Positions 1 through 9,012 of a DNA stretch of 64,000 nucleotides are shown piece after piece. The DNA is taken from the NCBI RefSeq assembly GCF_000243155.2, contig NC_018017.1:3038001-3102000 (forward strand), in the 5' to 3' direction. This DNA is from Desulfitobacterium dehalogenans ATCC 51507 (GTDB taxonomy: Bacteria; Bacillota; Desulfitobacteriia; Desulfitobacteriales; Desulfitobacteriaceae). The translations under genes and the position numbers were made by a program. Each line of letters begins with the position of its first letter. The first letter of the stretch is position 1. The notes beneath the pieces are model-generated. The model saw only the letters and a program-made list of their open reading frames with translations. It made no database searches and had not been told where the DNA came from.

Positions 1-667
1 CTCCCCGCGTAGCCTCTACGGCTTGGTTGGCCGTACCTTCGACATTCCTTCCTAAATAAGCCTGATCATAATCAGGAGAATCCGTAATCTGAGATGTAGC
101 GCGGGTTTTTCTTACCATATAGGTTCTAGCGGCTACAGCTTGTGCTTTAAGCGCCTCTAAACCGTCGCCCGCCCAAGAATTGCTCATCTCGATGGGTACC
201 ACTCCTTTGAGATAGTCCTCCTGCTCCACTCGATTGATAAGCTTACAACCGCCATCCTCCCAACGTATCCTCAGGCTCCCCCGATAGCTTACCTGTTGGC
301 CATCCGGAGTTTGAACAAGGAAAGACCCATACTCCCCTTTCCGATTCAGCTCCAGCTCTTTTCCCCTCCAAATCTGAAACGGATCATAGTTCTTTTTCAG
401 AGCGGGAGACCAGCCTCCCCAGGTAAGCTCAAGAGCAGAGCCCGCTGGAAAAGGGGTCTCAATCTGCTTATCCTTATCCACTTCTTTAAGAATATAATTT
501 CCTTGCTCCACCTGAACTTTAATCCATCCGGCCTCTTTAAATTTCCATACTAACTCCACGTCGATTTCTTTCGCCTGACAAGGGGCAGCCTGCAGAACAA
601 AAGCGACCATAAGCAAAAAGAATACCTTCTTGACGGGAAAAGACAATCTGTCCGAGAAAGGCAGCAA
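1..667 (-). CDS. SpoIID/LytB domain protein, partial (runs off left edge)
   Basis: The minus-strand frame is open from about 667 to the window edge. It begins with a basic and hydrophobic stretch (KKVFFLLMVAFVLQ) typical of a secretion signal. A conserved SpoIID/LytB segment follows, with EALKAQAVAARTY preceded by YLKGVVPIEMSNSW. Proteins with this domain include the SpoIID peptidoglycan lytic enzyme of spore engulfment and LytB amidase modifiers; which kind this is cannot be decided because the C-terminus is missing. The start is uncertain: a TTG at 667 sits 5 bases after AGGTGG, and a GTG at 676 is the alternative. It lies downstream of ruvB in the same direction, with about 70 bp between. 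Confidence 0.75.
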   Translation of the reverse strand, partial: MLPFSDRLSFPVKKVFFLLMVAFVLQAAPCQAKEIDVELVWKFKEAGWIKVQVEQGNYILKEVDKDKQIETPFPAGSALELTWGGWSPALKKNYDPFQIWRGKELELNRKGEYGSFLVQTPDGQQVSYRGSLRIRWEDGGCKLINRVEQEDYLKGVVPIEMSNSWAGDGLEALKAQAVAARTYMVRKTRATSQITDSPDYDQAYLGRNVEGTANQAVEATRG

Positions 668-737
668 CTCAACCACCTCACAACTCTTTTCAAACAGATT
701 GCCCGTTTCAGGTTTTATCTATTCCTGCACCTTAACC

Positions 738-1784
738 TTATTCGTCTGCACTATCAAATAAACTGTCCTCCTGCCCACCTTCTTTAGATGAAGGATTTAG
801 AGGAATATTGAGATGTTGATAGGCACGAACAGTGGCTACTCGTCCCCGGGGTGTCCTTTGAATAAACCCTTGTTGGAGTAGATAAGGTTCCACCACATCT
901 TCTATAGTCTCAGCCTCTTCCCCGATGGTTGCCGAGAGGGTTTCCAAACCCACAGGACCTCCTGCGAACATCTGAATGATGGTAAGGAGGCATTTCTGGT
1001 CAATGCGATCCAGTCCCGCAGGATCAACTTCAAGCCGGTCCAGGGATTTGCCGGCCAATCCTTCAGTAACCATACCGTCTTCCCAGACCTGGGCATAATC
1101 CCGAACCCGTTTCAAGAGACGGTTGGCTACCCGCGGGGTTCCCCGGGATCTCCTGGCAATCTCCGCCGCTCCCTCCAGGGTAATCTGAAGATTTAAGATT
1201 CCTGCGGCCCGGGTAATGATCTTGATCAGGTCTTCAACTTCGTAAAACTCAAGGCGGCTGATGACTCCGAACCGATCCCTTAAAGGTGAAGCTAATTGTC
1301 CAGCCCGTGTGGTTGCTCCCACTAAGGTAAAGGGCGGTAAGGTGAGACGGATGGACCGGGCACTGGGGCCTTTGCCGATGACAATATCCAGGCACCCGTC
1401 CTCCATGGCGGAATAGAGTATTTCTTCAGTGGTACGGCTTAAACGATGAATTTCGTCGATGAACAATACATCCCTGGGTTCCAAGGAGGTAAGTATAGCC
1501 GCTAAATCTCCCGGTCTCTCAATAGCCGGTCCCGAAGTGGTTCGAATGTTTACCTCCATCTCCGTAGCGATAATATTGGCCAGCGTGGTTTTGCCCAGAC
1601 CCGGCGGCCCGTAGAGAAGGACGTGGTCCAGAGCTTCTCCCCTGGCCAGGGCAGCTTGAATAAAAATCTGCAGATTATCCTTAACCTTAGTCTGACCTAT
1701 ATAGTCCGCCAGCCGATGGGGTCTGAGGACTTCTCCCTCTTGATCCCCTGGAAGCTGCTGGGGAGTTATCATCCGTTCTTCCAT
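738..1784 (-). CDS. ruvB: Holliday junction branch migration ATPase RuvB
   Basis: RuvB is the hexameric AAA+ motor that, with RuvA, drives branch migration of Holliday junctions in recombinational repair. The 348-residue product has the usual family length. It shows Walker [10 protein letters not shown], Walker [10 protein letters not shown] and the sensor-type GATTRAG motif, followed by the C-terminal winged-helix part ([16 protein letters not shown]). The ATG at 1784 follows a purine-rich GAGGAGAAAAG site. It is the last of three ruv genes in the order ruvC-ruvA-ruvB, 47 bp after ruvA, so co-transcription is likely. Confidence 0.97.
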   Translation of the reverse strand: MEERMITPQQLPGDQEGEVLRPHRLADYIGQTKVKDNLQIFIQAALARGEALDHVLLYGPPGLGKTTLANIIATEMEVNIRTTSGPAIERPGDLAAILTSLEPRDVLFIDEIHRLSRTTEEILYSAMEDGCLDIVIGKGPSARSIRLTLPPFTLVGATTRAGQLASPLRDRFGVISRLEFYEVEDLIKIITRAAGILNLQITLEGAAEIARRSRGTPRVANRLLKRVRDYAQVWEDGMVTEGLAGKSLDRLEVDPAGLDRIDQKCLLTIIQMFAGGPVGLETLSATIGEEAETIEDVVEPYLLQQGFIQRTPRGRVATVRAYQHLNIPLNPSSKEGGQEDSLFDSADE

Positions 1785-1831
1785 AACTTTTCTCCTCTAT
1801 GTTAATAATCCCTGAAAAACCGGCACCCATT

Positions 1832-2437
1832 TTACTTTGAAGCCGCAAGGGATCGAAGGGCTATCCGCACCTGCTCCTCTGTACTTGCTTCCCGGACTGA
1901 ATCCGGAAGGGCTTGGAGTGCCTTCTTAGCTTCCTCCTGACTAAACCCTAAAGCAAGGAGAGTTTCCATAGCTTCCGAAAGAGAAGCAGCTTGGGGTAGG
2001 ATAGCTGAGCCCTCTGTCCCGTCGGAGGAGAGGACCCTGCCTTTGAACTTCTCCTTCAGCTCTAAAATCAAGCGCTGTGCCGTCTTTTTGCCAATACCGG
2101 GAACCTTGGTCAAAAGAGTAATATTTTCACTGGCGATAGCGCTCTCTGTCTGACCCGTGCCTAAAGTAGACAGGATCGATAAGGCTGCCTTGGGTCCAAT
2201 GCCCGATACAGAAAGCATCAATAAGAAGAGTTCTTTCTCAGCCGCTGAGGAAAAACCATACAGAGCCAGTTCATCCTCCCGCAAAATCACATGAGTATAC
2301 ACGATAAGCTCGTGACCGGAATGTGCTTTGGCTAAGAGTCCATGAGGGGCCGATAGTTGATATCCCACTCCCTGAACATCCAGAATCAATTTATCCGCTT
2401 GAACTTCCCATACTTTTCCTCTAAGCATTCCTATCAA
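1832..2437 (-). CDS. ruvA: Holliday junction DNA helicase subunit RuvA
   Basis: RuvA binds the four-way junction as a tetramer and loads RuvB. The 201-residue protein starts [12 protein letters not shown], an OB-fold beginning typical of RuvA. It carries two helix-hairpin-helix segments, around [15 protein letters not shown] and [15 protein letters not shown], and ends with a C-terminal RuvB-contact domain ([13 protein letters not shown]). Its start overlaps the ruvC stop in an ATGA arrangement (4 bp), which indicates translational coupling. Confidence 0.96.
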   Translation of the reverse strand: MIGMLRGKVWEVQADKLILDVQGVGYQLSAPHGLLAKAHSGHELIVYTHVILREDELALYGFSSAAEKELFLLMLSVSGIGPKAALSILSTLGTGQTESAIASENITLLTKVPGIGKKTAQRLILELKEKFKGRVLSSDGTEGSAILPQAASLSEAMETLLALGFSQEEAKKALQALPDSVREASTEEQVRIALRSLAASK

Positions 2438-2931
2438 AGGGATCCCCCCATTCTATTGAGCAAATTCACACTATGGGCATGGCATATGGCAATGGCTAAA
2501 GCATCCGCAGTATCATCCGGTTTCGGTATCGCTTGAAGGCCCAGCAGGGCTTTAACCATCTGTTGAATTTGTTGTTTATCCGCTCTTCCATAACCTGCAA
2601 CAGCTTGTTTAACCTGCAACGGGGTATATTCATAGACGGGGATGCCAAATTGAGCTGCAGCTAATAAAACAACTCCCCTTGCCTGTCCCACGGAAATAGC
2701 GGTTGTAGTATTGCGGTTAAAAAAGAGCTCTTCAACAGCCACATGGTGAGGCTGTTTTTCTTTTATGTATCCCTCAATCTCATTGTAAAGCATAAGCAGC
2801 CGCTCCGGCATGGGTGTATGAGCCGGTGTACGCCAACAAGCATAATCCACTGGAAATAAACGATTTCCCTTTTTTTCAATTAATCCATACCCCATAATCG
2901 CGGTTCCTGGATCAATACCTAATATAAGCAT
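2434..2931 (-). CDS. ruvC: Crossover junction endodeoxyribonuclease RuvC
   Basis: RuvC is the RNase H-fold nuclease that resolves Holliday junctions. Acidic motifs are visible in [16 protein letters not shown] (first catalytic Asp), VAVEELFF (Glu) and the C-terminal [16 protein letters not shown] place the start at the ATG at 2931 rather than the upstream in-frame ATG at 2955. The sequence AAAGGAAGG lies just upstream of 2931, and RuvC proteins normally begin MxILGIDPG. This gives 165 residues, normal for the family. It is first in the ruvCAB group. Confidence 0.95.
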   Translation of the reverse strand: MLILGIDPGTAIMGYGLIEKKGNRLFPVDYACWRTPAHTPMPERLLMLYNEIEGYIKEKQPHHVAVEELFFNRNTTTAISVGQARGVVLLAAAQFGIPVYEYTPLQVKQAVAGYGRADKQQIQQMVKALLGLQAIPKPDDTADALAIAICHAHSVNLLNRMGGSL

Positions 2932-3011
2932 AAACGCCTTCCTTTCTCTCTTCATTAAGATTCGACAGGAAGACGATGTATTCCTTGTGTGGGAGCGTAT
3001 TTAAGAAATAC

Positions 3012-3048
3012 CAAAAAGAGTTCTACGCAGATTAAACAGCGCAGAACT
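3012..3048 (-). terminator. Rho-independent terminator after yebC
   Basis: On the minus strand AGTTCTGCGC and GCGTAGAACT form a 10-bp stem with one mismatch around a 10-nt loop. It is followed by CTTTTTGG. It lies 16 bp beyond the yebC stop and before ruvC, so yebC and ruvCAB are probably separate transcription units. Confidence 0.75.
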
Positions 3049-3063
3049 CTCAATTCGTTACAA

Positions 3064-3822
3064 TTAGTCCAGTTCCTCTTCGTTAATCGAATCAGCAAAC
3101 TCAAAGTTTGCATAGACTCCTTGGGAATCATCATGGTCTTCCAGGAGTTCCATCATACGAACCAGCTTCTTTGCCTGATCCATATCGGCTATCTCAATGG
3201 TATTTTGAGGAACCTGGTTAATCTTCGCTTCCTCTATCTCAATTCCCTGATCGAGCAATGCCTGCCGCACCGCCTCCATATCATCAGGAGCTGTATAGAC
3301 AATAAAACTCTCTTCATCCTGCTGCAGATCCTCTGCCCCTGCTTCAAGAGCAAGAAGCATCAGTTCATCTTCATCAAATTTTAAATCTTCTTTGAGAATC
3401 GTCAACTGGCCCTTTTCATTGAACATCCAGTTCACGCAGCCCGTTTCTCCCAGATTGCCTCCATGCTTAGAAAAGATATGACGCACTTCACCGGCCGTGC
3501 GGTTGCGGTTATCGGTCATGATGTCCACCATGATAGCTACTCCCCCTGGACCATAGCCTTCATAGCGAAGTTCTTCATAACTTTCCCCTTCTCCGCCCCC
3601 AACACCTTTTTGAATGGCTCTTTGTATATTGTCGTTAGGCATATTGGCAGATTTAGCATTTTCAACAGCAATTTTTAATCGGAAATTATTATTAGGATCT
3701 CCACCGCCGGCCCGAGCAGCCACAATGAGTTCCCTGCCAAGCTTTGTAAAGATTTTTCCTTTTTGCGCATCAGCTTTTGCTTTTTTATGTTTAATATTCG
3801 CCCACTTCGAATGTCCAGCCAC
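3064..3822 (-). CDS. yebC: YebC/PmpR family protein
   Basis: The 252-residue product begins [18 protein letters not shown], the hallmark of the YebC/TACO1 family. It keeps the [18 protein letters not shown] region and the acidic C-terminal domain. Members have been described as DNA-binding regulators (PmpR) and as factors that relieve ribosome stalling; which activity applies here cannot be read from the sequence. The start follows a GGAGGAG site. It sits upstream of ruvCAB in the same direction, as in many bacteria, but a terminator separates them. It diverges from nrfHA across about 130 bp. Confidence 0.95.
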   Translation of the reverse strand: MAGHSKWANIKHKKAKADAQKGKIFTKLGRELIVAARAGGGDPNNNFRLKIAVENAKSANMPNDNIQRAIQKGVGGGEGESYEELRYEGYGPGGVAIMVDIMTDNRNRTAGEVRHIFSKHGGNLGETGCVNWMFNEKGQLTILKEDLKFDEDELMLLALEAGAEDLQQDEESFIVYTAPDDMEAVRQALLDQGIEIEEAKINQVPQNTIEIADMDQAKKLVRMMELLEDHDDSQGVYANFEFADSINEEELD

Positions 3823-3951
3823 AGCGACTCCTCCTTAGTTTAAGTCCAAAGCCTATTGTACCAAGAGAATTTTGGCCTGTAAAGCCATTTAAGGGAATGA
3901 AAAACCTTCTAGCTCATCATACTAGACAAAAACGGAGAGGAGGTTTTGTTT

Positions 3952-4452
3952 TTGGCACCCATACCACGTAAATACAAAAAACTTCTTGTGATCAGCATAC
4001 CTGCGCTGGCCCTATTTGTCCTTTTTATTGCCTACATATATGAATACACTTCAACCACTCATTATTGCGGAACCACTTGCCACATCATGGAAGAAGCTTA
4101 TGAAACGCAATTGCACAGTGTTCACCGGGAAGAACTTGTGGGGTGCGGTGACTGTCATCTTTATCATGGTTCCAATATCGCCTATTCCCTGGTCTATAAA
4201 GGATATTCCGGAATGAAGGATGTCTATAAAAACGCTTTTGATCAACCGGTAGTATTGCATACTTCAGAATGGAGCCAAAATGTCATTCAGAAGAATTGTC
4301 TGCGCTGTCATCAAGCGGTGGTAGCCAACATCCGGATCGCGGATGGTCCTCAATGTTTTGATTGTCATAGAAATACCCCCCACGGACAAGGTACCCAATC
4401 CTTTGGTACACAAACCATTTCAACACCACTTCACTCGATAGGAGGCTCATAA
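3952..4452 (+). CDS. nrfH: Cytochrome c nitrite reductase small subunit NrfH (tetraheme quinol dehydrogenase)
   Basis: NrfH is the membrane-anchored NapC/NirT-family cytochrome that passes electrons from menaquinol to NrfA. One N-terminal membrane helix (LLVISIPALALFVLFIAYIY) precedes the heme region. Hemes 2-4 have ordinary motifs: CGDCH, CLRCH and CFDCH. The first site reads C-G-T-T-C-H-I-M, which is CX3CH rather than the usual CX2CHxM; the DNA (tgc gga acc act tgc cac) confirms it. The start is a TTG at 3952, 8 bp after GGAGAGGAGG; a second TTG at 3946 lies too close to that site. The stop is directly followed by the nrfA ATG, so the two are coupled. Confidence 0.93.
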   Translation: MAPIPRKYKKLLVISIPALALFVLFIAYIYEYTSTTHYCGTTCHIMEEAYETQLHSVHREELVGCGDCHLYHGSNIAYSLVYKGYSGMKDVYKNAFDQPVVLHTSEWSQNVIQKNCLRCHQAVVANIRIADGPQCFDCHRNTPHGQGTQSFGTQTISTPLHSIGGS

Positions 4453-5838
4453 ATGCAAAAACCTTGGAAAAGCTTTTTACTTGTCTCATTGTTCTTAGCA
4501 GTCTCATCTGTGCTGGTCTTTGGCTGTGCTTCGGAAATCACTCCCTCCCCTCGAACCGCTGCCACCATCCCGGAAGGGGCCCTTGATTCCGAGACCTGGG
4601 GAAAGGTCTACCCTGATCAATATGCCAGCCAAAACAAACAGAAGGAAATGACAAAGGGCAACTCCAAATACGAAGGTTCTTTGCCTGAATCCCATCTTGA
4701 AAAATATCCTATCCAAAAGAGACTTTTTGCCGGTTATGGATTCTCAGAAGACTATAATGATGATCGGGGTCATATCTATGCCCTGGAGGATGTCACCACC
4801 ACATTACGGGTTAACGAAAAAACCATCAGTTCCTGTTGGAACTGCAAAAGCCCTCAAGTTCCCGGTTTAATCGAGAAAATGGGGGATGACTTTTGGTCCA
4901 CCCCTTTCCTGCAGCTCAAAGATCAAATCACCATCCCCATTGCCTGCGCGGATTGCCATGACCCGGAGACCATGAATCTGCGCATTACCCGGGTTACTCT
5001 ACTCAATGCACTAAAGGAGCGGGGAATTGATCCTAACCAACTTAGCCGTCAGGAAATGCGCACTATGGTGTGTGCCCAGTGCCATGTGGAATATCATTTC
5101 GCTGATGAGAATAAGAAAGTAACTTATCCCTGGAAGTATGGCCTTACCGCCGATGACGCAGAAAAGTATTATGAAGAAATAAACTTTAAAGATTGGAATC
5201 ATGCTGAGACCGGGGCTCCCATGCTGAAAGCCCAGCATCCCGATTATGAGCTAAGTTCCACCGGAGTTCATGCCGCTAATGGTGTGGCTTGCGCTGACTG
5301 CCATATGCCTTATGTCAAGGAAGGAACTTCGAAGATCTCCTCCCACCATATTCAAAGCCCCCTGAACACCATTAGTGAGTCCTGCCAGACTTGCCATCGT
5401 CAAAGCGAGGACTATCTGAAAAATCAGGTCATCACGACCCAGGATAAAGTCTTTGCTACACGGACAATCCTTGAAAACGCTCTGGGTGATGCCATAGATG
5501 CTATCGTGGCCGCCGATAAAAATCCCAACGCCAAAGCCGATGCCATGAGTAAAGCCCGGGATCTGCACCGTAAAGCCCAGTGGCGCTGGGATTATATTGC
5601 CGCCGAAAACAGTATGGGCTTCCACAGCCCCAATGAAGCCCTTCGTGTCCTTGGCGAAGGAATTGACTTTGCCCGCCAGGCTCAGCTTCAGGCTAATCTT
5701 GCCATGGGTGCAACCGCCGGCGGTGCGGCCAATCCCGATGCAGGGCAAACCCCGGGCGCAGGAACCGCCAATGAAGCCGCAGGCGGTGCTACACCGCTCC
5801 CCGACAATAAGAACAATGATCAGAAGCCCACTGACTGA
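4453..5838 (+). CDS. nrfA: Ammonia-forming cytochrome c nitrite reductase NrfA (pentaheme, lipoprotein)
   Basis: NrfA reduces nitrite to ammonium with six electrons outside the membrane. The 461-residue protein has a type II signal peptide ending at VLVFGC, so it is probably lipid-anchored. Residues 128-132 give the active-site CWNCK motif. Four CXXCH sites follow at about 165, 207, 280 and 311. The active-site Tyr lies just after CAQCH (HVEYHF) and the catalytic His in STGVHAANG. The last 45 residues are Gly/Ala/Pro-rich and look disordered, a tail outside the catalytic fold. It follows nrfH directly. Two large palindromes lie downstream; no other terminator is apparent. Confidence 0.97.
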   Translation: MQKPWKSFLLVSLFLAVSSVLVFGCASEITPSPRTAATIPEGALDSETWGKVYPDQYASQNKQKEMTKGNSKYEGSLPESHLEKYPIQKRLFAGYGFSEDYNDDRGHIYALEDVTTTLRVNEKTISSCWNCKSPQVPGLIEKMGDDFWSTPFLQLKDQITIPIACADCHDPETMNLRITRVTLLNALKERGIDPNQLSRQEMRTMVCAQCHVEYHFADENKKVTYPWKYGLTADDAEKYYEEINFKDWNHAETGAPMLKAQHPDYELSSTGVHAANGVACADCHMPYVKEGTSKISSHHIQSPLNTISESCQTCHRQSEDYLKNQVITTQDKVFATRTILENALGDAIDAIVAADKNPNAKADAMSKARDLHRKAQWRWDYIAAENSMGFHSPNEALRVLGEGIDFARQAQLQANLAMGATAGGAANPDAGQTPGAGTANEAAGGATPLPDNKNNDQKPTD

Positions 5839-5860
5839 TAAAAAACGTTGTCCGGGTCGT

Positions 5861-6037
5861 GTAGCTTTACGCACAACGCTCACTCTATAGCTCCGGGGCT
5901 GGCCAACTCGCTTTCTTAACAGCTCTGCCAAACCCCGCTGCTTTCTGCATGTGAACCAGTGGCTCGCTGCGTTAAGAAAGCCTCGTTGACCCGACCGCCC
6001 CTCCGCTAAATCCGTTCGCTCTTGTGCGTAAAGCTAC
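5861..6037. repeat. Large imperfect palindrome 1 (177 bp)
   Basis: The outer arms at 5861-5876 and 6022-6037 form a perfect 16-bp inverted repeat (GTAGCTTTACGCACAA). Inner perfect 10-bp arms (CTTTCTTAAC) lie at 5911-5920 and 5971-5980, and further imperfect pairing links them. It starts 22 bp after nrfA. It resembles the palindrome at 6174-6380: GCTTTAC, then GAGCGAA, then TTTA(A)GCG occur in the same order. Function is unknown. It could act as an RNA stability element, a terminator or a non-autonomous mobile element. The plus-strand ORFs inside it look spurious. Confidence 0.7.
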
Positions 6038-6173
6038 GCTTGTGGGTCTTTCTTAGCCCTTTTTGGGGTCTTTTTCAGAGTAGACGGTCATGCCGCTGCC
6101 GTAGCACCAGCAGAGGATGAAAAGGGCGATACGAGTCGGGTAGCTGCACTGTTCAGACCCGAAAGATAACCCA

Positions 6174-6380
6174 AGGATTTTGCTTTACAAAAGTGAGCGA
6201 ATTTAAGCGAGCGGTAACAAAACTTCGCGAAAAGCATGTAGCGGAGAAAGGTTGGAAACAGGACGTTTCCAACCGGCCATTGAGCAGGAGCGATTTGGCC
6301 GGGCACCTTTCGGAGCGGAGAGCTTGAGCGTTAGTTTTGTCCGCGCAGCTTATGGAGCGAACGGTGTAAAGCAAAATCCT
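6174..6380. repeat. Large imperfect palindrome 2 (207 bp)
   Basis: Perfect 16-bp outer arms (AGGATTTTGCTTTACA) lie at 6174-6189 and 6365-6380. The arms continue imperfectly for about 85 bp each, sharing ACAAAACT and GAAAGGT. Near the middle a perfect 10-bp hairpin, GGTTGGAAAC/GTTTCCAACC, occupies 6250-6274. It appears homologous to the element at 5861-6037. The 136 bp between the two (6038-6173) hold no gene that I can recognise. Confidence 0.7.
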
Positions 6381-6418
6381 GGAGAATCAGTTGACAAGTC
6401 TTTTTCTAAGTACAACAA

Positions 6419-6453
6419 GGGAAGCCGCAAAACTACTTGGTCAGCGGCCTCCC
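6419..6453 (-). terminator. Terminator of the hyp/DUF3842 unit
   Basis: On the minus strand GGGAGGCCGC pairs with GCGGCTTCCC around a 15-nt loop and is followed by TTGTTGT. It begins 16 bp after the DUF3842 stop. The T-tract is weak. Confidence 0.6.
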
Positions 6454-6468
6454 TTTCTTATTTCCTTT

Positions 6469-6879
6469 TTACTCTTTTATTCTTCTCTCAACCTCATCCA
6501 CCAATTGCTCGACATGATGGGGCAAGGGCATACGGGTAATTCCTGTTATGATGGTATTGCTTCTCTGAATAGGTATGAGAAGTTTCAGGGCCGGGCTTGA
6601 GGATAGTGCTCCGGCAATCTCTGGTGTAATCTCACCCAGCAGACCATGAACTGTGGAAATGGCTAAAGAGCCTGCTATAATATCGACCCGATGGGCGTTG
6701 TAGCAGATCGCAGCTTCTCCGGAAGCCCCTTCGGTGGCACCAGCTTTAAGCATGGCGCCCGTGGCTAAAGCATTGGTTCCGAGAGCTAATATCTCCAGAT
6801 CCGGCATGCGTTTGCGCAATTGTTCCACGATATGCTTCCCCATTCCTCCGCCTTGTCCATCAATGACTGCAACTCTCAT
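6469..6879 (-). CDS. DUF3842 family protein
   Basis: The 136-residue product starts MRVAVIDGQGGGMGKHIVEQL, a glycine-rich nucleotide-binding-like turn. It contains ALGTNALATGAMLKAGA and GEITPEIAGAL, which match my memory of the DUF3842 family. Its function is not established. The start is set at 6879 because GGAGG lies 6 bp upstream; an in-frame GTG 15 bp earlier would place that site inside the gene. It follows hypE by 36 bp in the same direction, so it is probably co-transcribed with hypFCDE. Whether it has a role in hydrogenase maturation is open. Confidence 0.85.
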   Translation of the reverse strand: MRVAVIDGQGGGMGKHIVEQLRKRMPDLEILALGTNALATGAMLKAGATEGASGEAAICYNAHRVDIIAGSLAISTVHGLLGEITPEIAGALSSSPALKLLIPIQRSNTIITGITRMPLPHHVEQLVDEVERRIKE

Positions 6880-6915
6880 CCCAAACCTCCACACCTCTTA
6901 ATATCTCAATGGTCT

Positions 6916-7908
6916 TCAGCAAATCCTTGGCAAATGCTCTCCTTCAAGCATTCCAACAATTCGTTTTCCCCCCAGAGGAGTCTTGAGCAGGACAAATCCC
7001 GGATCGTCTTCTGCGACCCTGCCTATAACCGTTGCCTCTTTACCAAGGGGATGAGCTCTCATCTGTGATAAGACCCCTTCTACCGCTTCCGGTGAAGCGA
7101 TCACTAGCACTTTCCCCTCATTGGCAAGATAAAGAGGGTCCAATCCTAACATTCCGCAAGCTCCTGCGACTCCAGGATGGAGAGGTAGCTTTTCTTCTTC
7201 AAGAAGGATGCTGACATGGGCCTGACGTGCCAGCTCATTTAAGGTTGTCCCTACGCCACCCCGGGTAGGGTCACGCATGCAATGCACTCCCGGCATATAA
7301 AAGCTGTCGATCAGGTGATTTAAAGGTGCACAATCACTGATGACAGGAGTCTCAAATTCCAGCCCCTCCCGATCGGCAAGAATGGAAATCCCATGATCGC
7401 CAATAGTACCGCTGATCAGGACATAATCCCCTGGTTTAATATACTGAGGCCCTACCCATCGTTCCTGGATCGATCCTATTCCCGTAGTATTAATGAAGAT
7501 TTTATCCGCACTACCGCGCTCTACTACCTTGGTATCCCCGCAGACGATGGGGACACCGGCTTTTCGAGAAGTTTCAGCAATGCTCATCACAATTCTTTCG
7601 AGATCCTCAATCAGAAATCCTTCTTCCAGGATCACTGCCAGGGAAAGGTAGCGGGGCTGAGCTCCCGATACGGCCAGGTCATTGACGGTACCGCATACGG
7701 CTAACTTACCAATATCTCCCCCTCGAAAAAAAACAGGAGAAATTACAAAGGAGTCCGTGGTTATGGCTAGTTTTTCACTTCCGGGTATATAAGTGGCATC
7801 ATTCATTTGGTTAAGAAAATCATTGCTCAGATGCTTTTGAAAAATCTCCTCTACCAATTGATGGCTTAGACGCCCCCCACTGCCATGGGCCATAATGATT
7901 CGCTCCAT
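6916..7908 (-). CDS. hypE: Hydrogenase maturation protein HypE
   Basis: HypE accepts a carbamoyl group from HypF on its C-terminal cysteine and dehydrates it to the cyano ligand for the Fe of [NiFe] hydrogenases. The 330-residue protein has the AIR-synthase-like fold signature (MAHGSGGRLSHQLVEEIF, CGDTKVVERGSADKIFI, DPTRGGVGTTLNE). It ends in the diagnostic PRIC tail with the thiocarboxamide cysteine. Its ATG directly follows the hypD stop codon without a gap. Confidence 0.97.
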   Translation of the reverse strand: MERIIMAHGSGGRLSHQLVEEIFQKHLSNDFLNQMNDATYIPGSEKLAITTDSFVISPVFFRGGDIGKLAVCGTVNDLAVSGAQPRYLSLAVILEEGFLIEDLERIVMSIAETSRKAGVPIVCGDTKVVERGSADKIFINTTGIGSIQERWVGPQYIKPGDYVLISGTIGDHGISILADREGLEFETPVISDCAPLNHLIDSFYMPGVHCMRDPTRGGVGTTLNELARQAHVSILLEEEKLPLHPGVAGACGMLGLDPLYLANEGKVLVIASPEAVEGVLSQMRAHPLGKEATVIGRVAEDDPGFVLLKTPLGGKRIVGMLEGEHLPRIC

Positions 7909-9012
7909 CTACATCCCACTCCTTTGAGTATATCGGTAATAGGCCGCACAAGACCCTTCTGAGGAAACCATGCAAGGTCCCACAGGCGACAAGGGGGTGC
8001 ACTTCCGTGCAAATAATGGGCACTCGGTGGGAGCAATCTGCCCTTTCAGGACATTCCCGCAACGGCAGCCAGGGATTTCTATGCTCTCAAACTCCGGGAG
8101 ATCAAATTTTCTCGCGGCGTCCCAATCTTCGTATTCCTTACGAATCCCCAGTCCTCCTTGAGGGATGATACCGAGTCCCCGAAATGCTGCATCAACCGGC
8201 TCAAAGATCTTATGAATTAAAGCTTGAGCCACAGGATTACCTTCCGGTTTTACGATCTTATGATATTGAATTTCAATTTCCGAGCGGCCTTGGGCTCTTT
8301 GCCGGAGAAGCATGGCCAACCCTTCCAGGATATCCAGAGCCTCAAAACCTGTAACGACTCCGGGCATGCCATAATCCTCAGCCATAAAGGCCAATGCTTC
8401 GCTTCCGATAATTGCACAAGCATGACCCGGGTCTAAAAACCCGTCTACTTCAGTCTCCTCGTCCTCCGCTAAAGCACGAAGGACAGGAGGAACAAGCTTA
8501 TGCATGGATAAGACACTGTAATTCCCGATGCCTTCTTTTTGGGCCTGTTCAATGCTGACAGACACCGTGGGAACTGTAGTCTCAAAGCCTACCCCGAGAA
8601 ATACAACTTCCTTGTCCGGGTTCTTCCGGGCAAGATCTAAAGCATCCAGTGTGGAATAGACAATGCGGATATCCGCACCTTCTCCACGGAGCATTTGCAA
8701 ACTTTTTTTCGATCCGGGCACCCGAATCATATCCCCAAAGGTTGCGGTAATGACATTCGGCTGGGCGGCCAGATAAAGAAACTGATCAATATCGCTGCCG
8801 TCTGTAACACATACAGGACACCCGGGACCAGAGACCAAGCGAATCTGGGGCGGCAGCAAATCCCGCAAGGCATTCTTAGCAATAGCCACGGTATGGGTTC
8901 CGCATACCTCCATTACGGTATAGGGAACAGCCGCTAATTCCCGGATTTCTCTTAAATAGTTTTCCGCCGCTTCTTTAACAGATTGACCCGAATTATAATT
9001 CTTCACGAGCAT
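7909..9012 (-). CDS. hypD: Hydrogenase maturation protein HypD
   Basis: HypD is the iron-sulfur scaffold on which the Fe(CN)2CO unit is built together with HypC. The 367-residue product shows the conserved CGTHT and GPGCPVCVT motifs in its N-terminal half. The C-terminal cysteine set for the [4Fe-4S] cluster includes CRCGNVLKG, CPLFARKC and CAAYYRY. The gene overlaps hypC by 20 bp, and hypE follows with no intergenic base, which indicates coupled translation. Confidence 0.97.
   Translation of the reverse strand: MLVKNYNSGQSVKEAAENYLREIRELAAVPYTVMEVCGTHTVAIAKNALRDLLPPQIRLVSGPGCPVCVTDGSDIDQFLYLAAQPNVITATFGDMIRVPGSKKSLQMLRGEGADIRIVYSTLDALDLARKNPDKEVVFLGVGFETTVPTVSVSIEQAQKEGIGNYSVLSMHKLVPPVLRALAEDEETEVDGFLDPGHACAIIGSEALAFMAEDYGMPGVVTGFEALDILEGLAMLLRQRAQGRSEIEIQYHKIVKPEGNPVAQALIHKIFEPVDAAFRGLGIIPQGGLGIRKEYEDWDAARKFDLPEFESIEIPGCRCGNVLKGQIAPTECPLFARKCTPLSPVGPCMVSSEGSCAAYYRYTQRSGM

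Noticed and set aside
5251-5931. 226-codon minus-strand frame
   Set aside because: It is antisense to nrfA and extends into the first palindrome; nrfA is certain.
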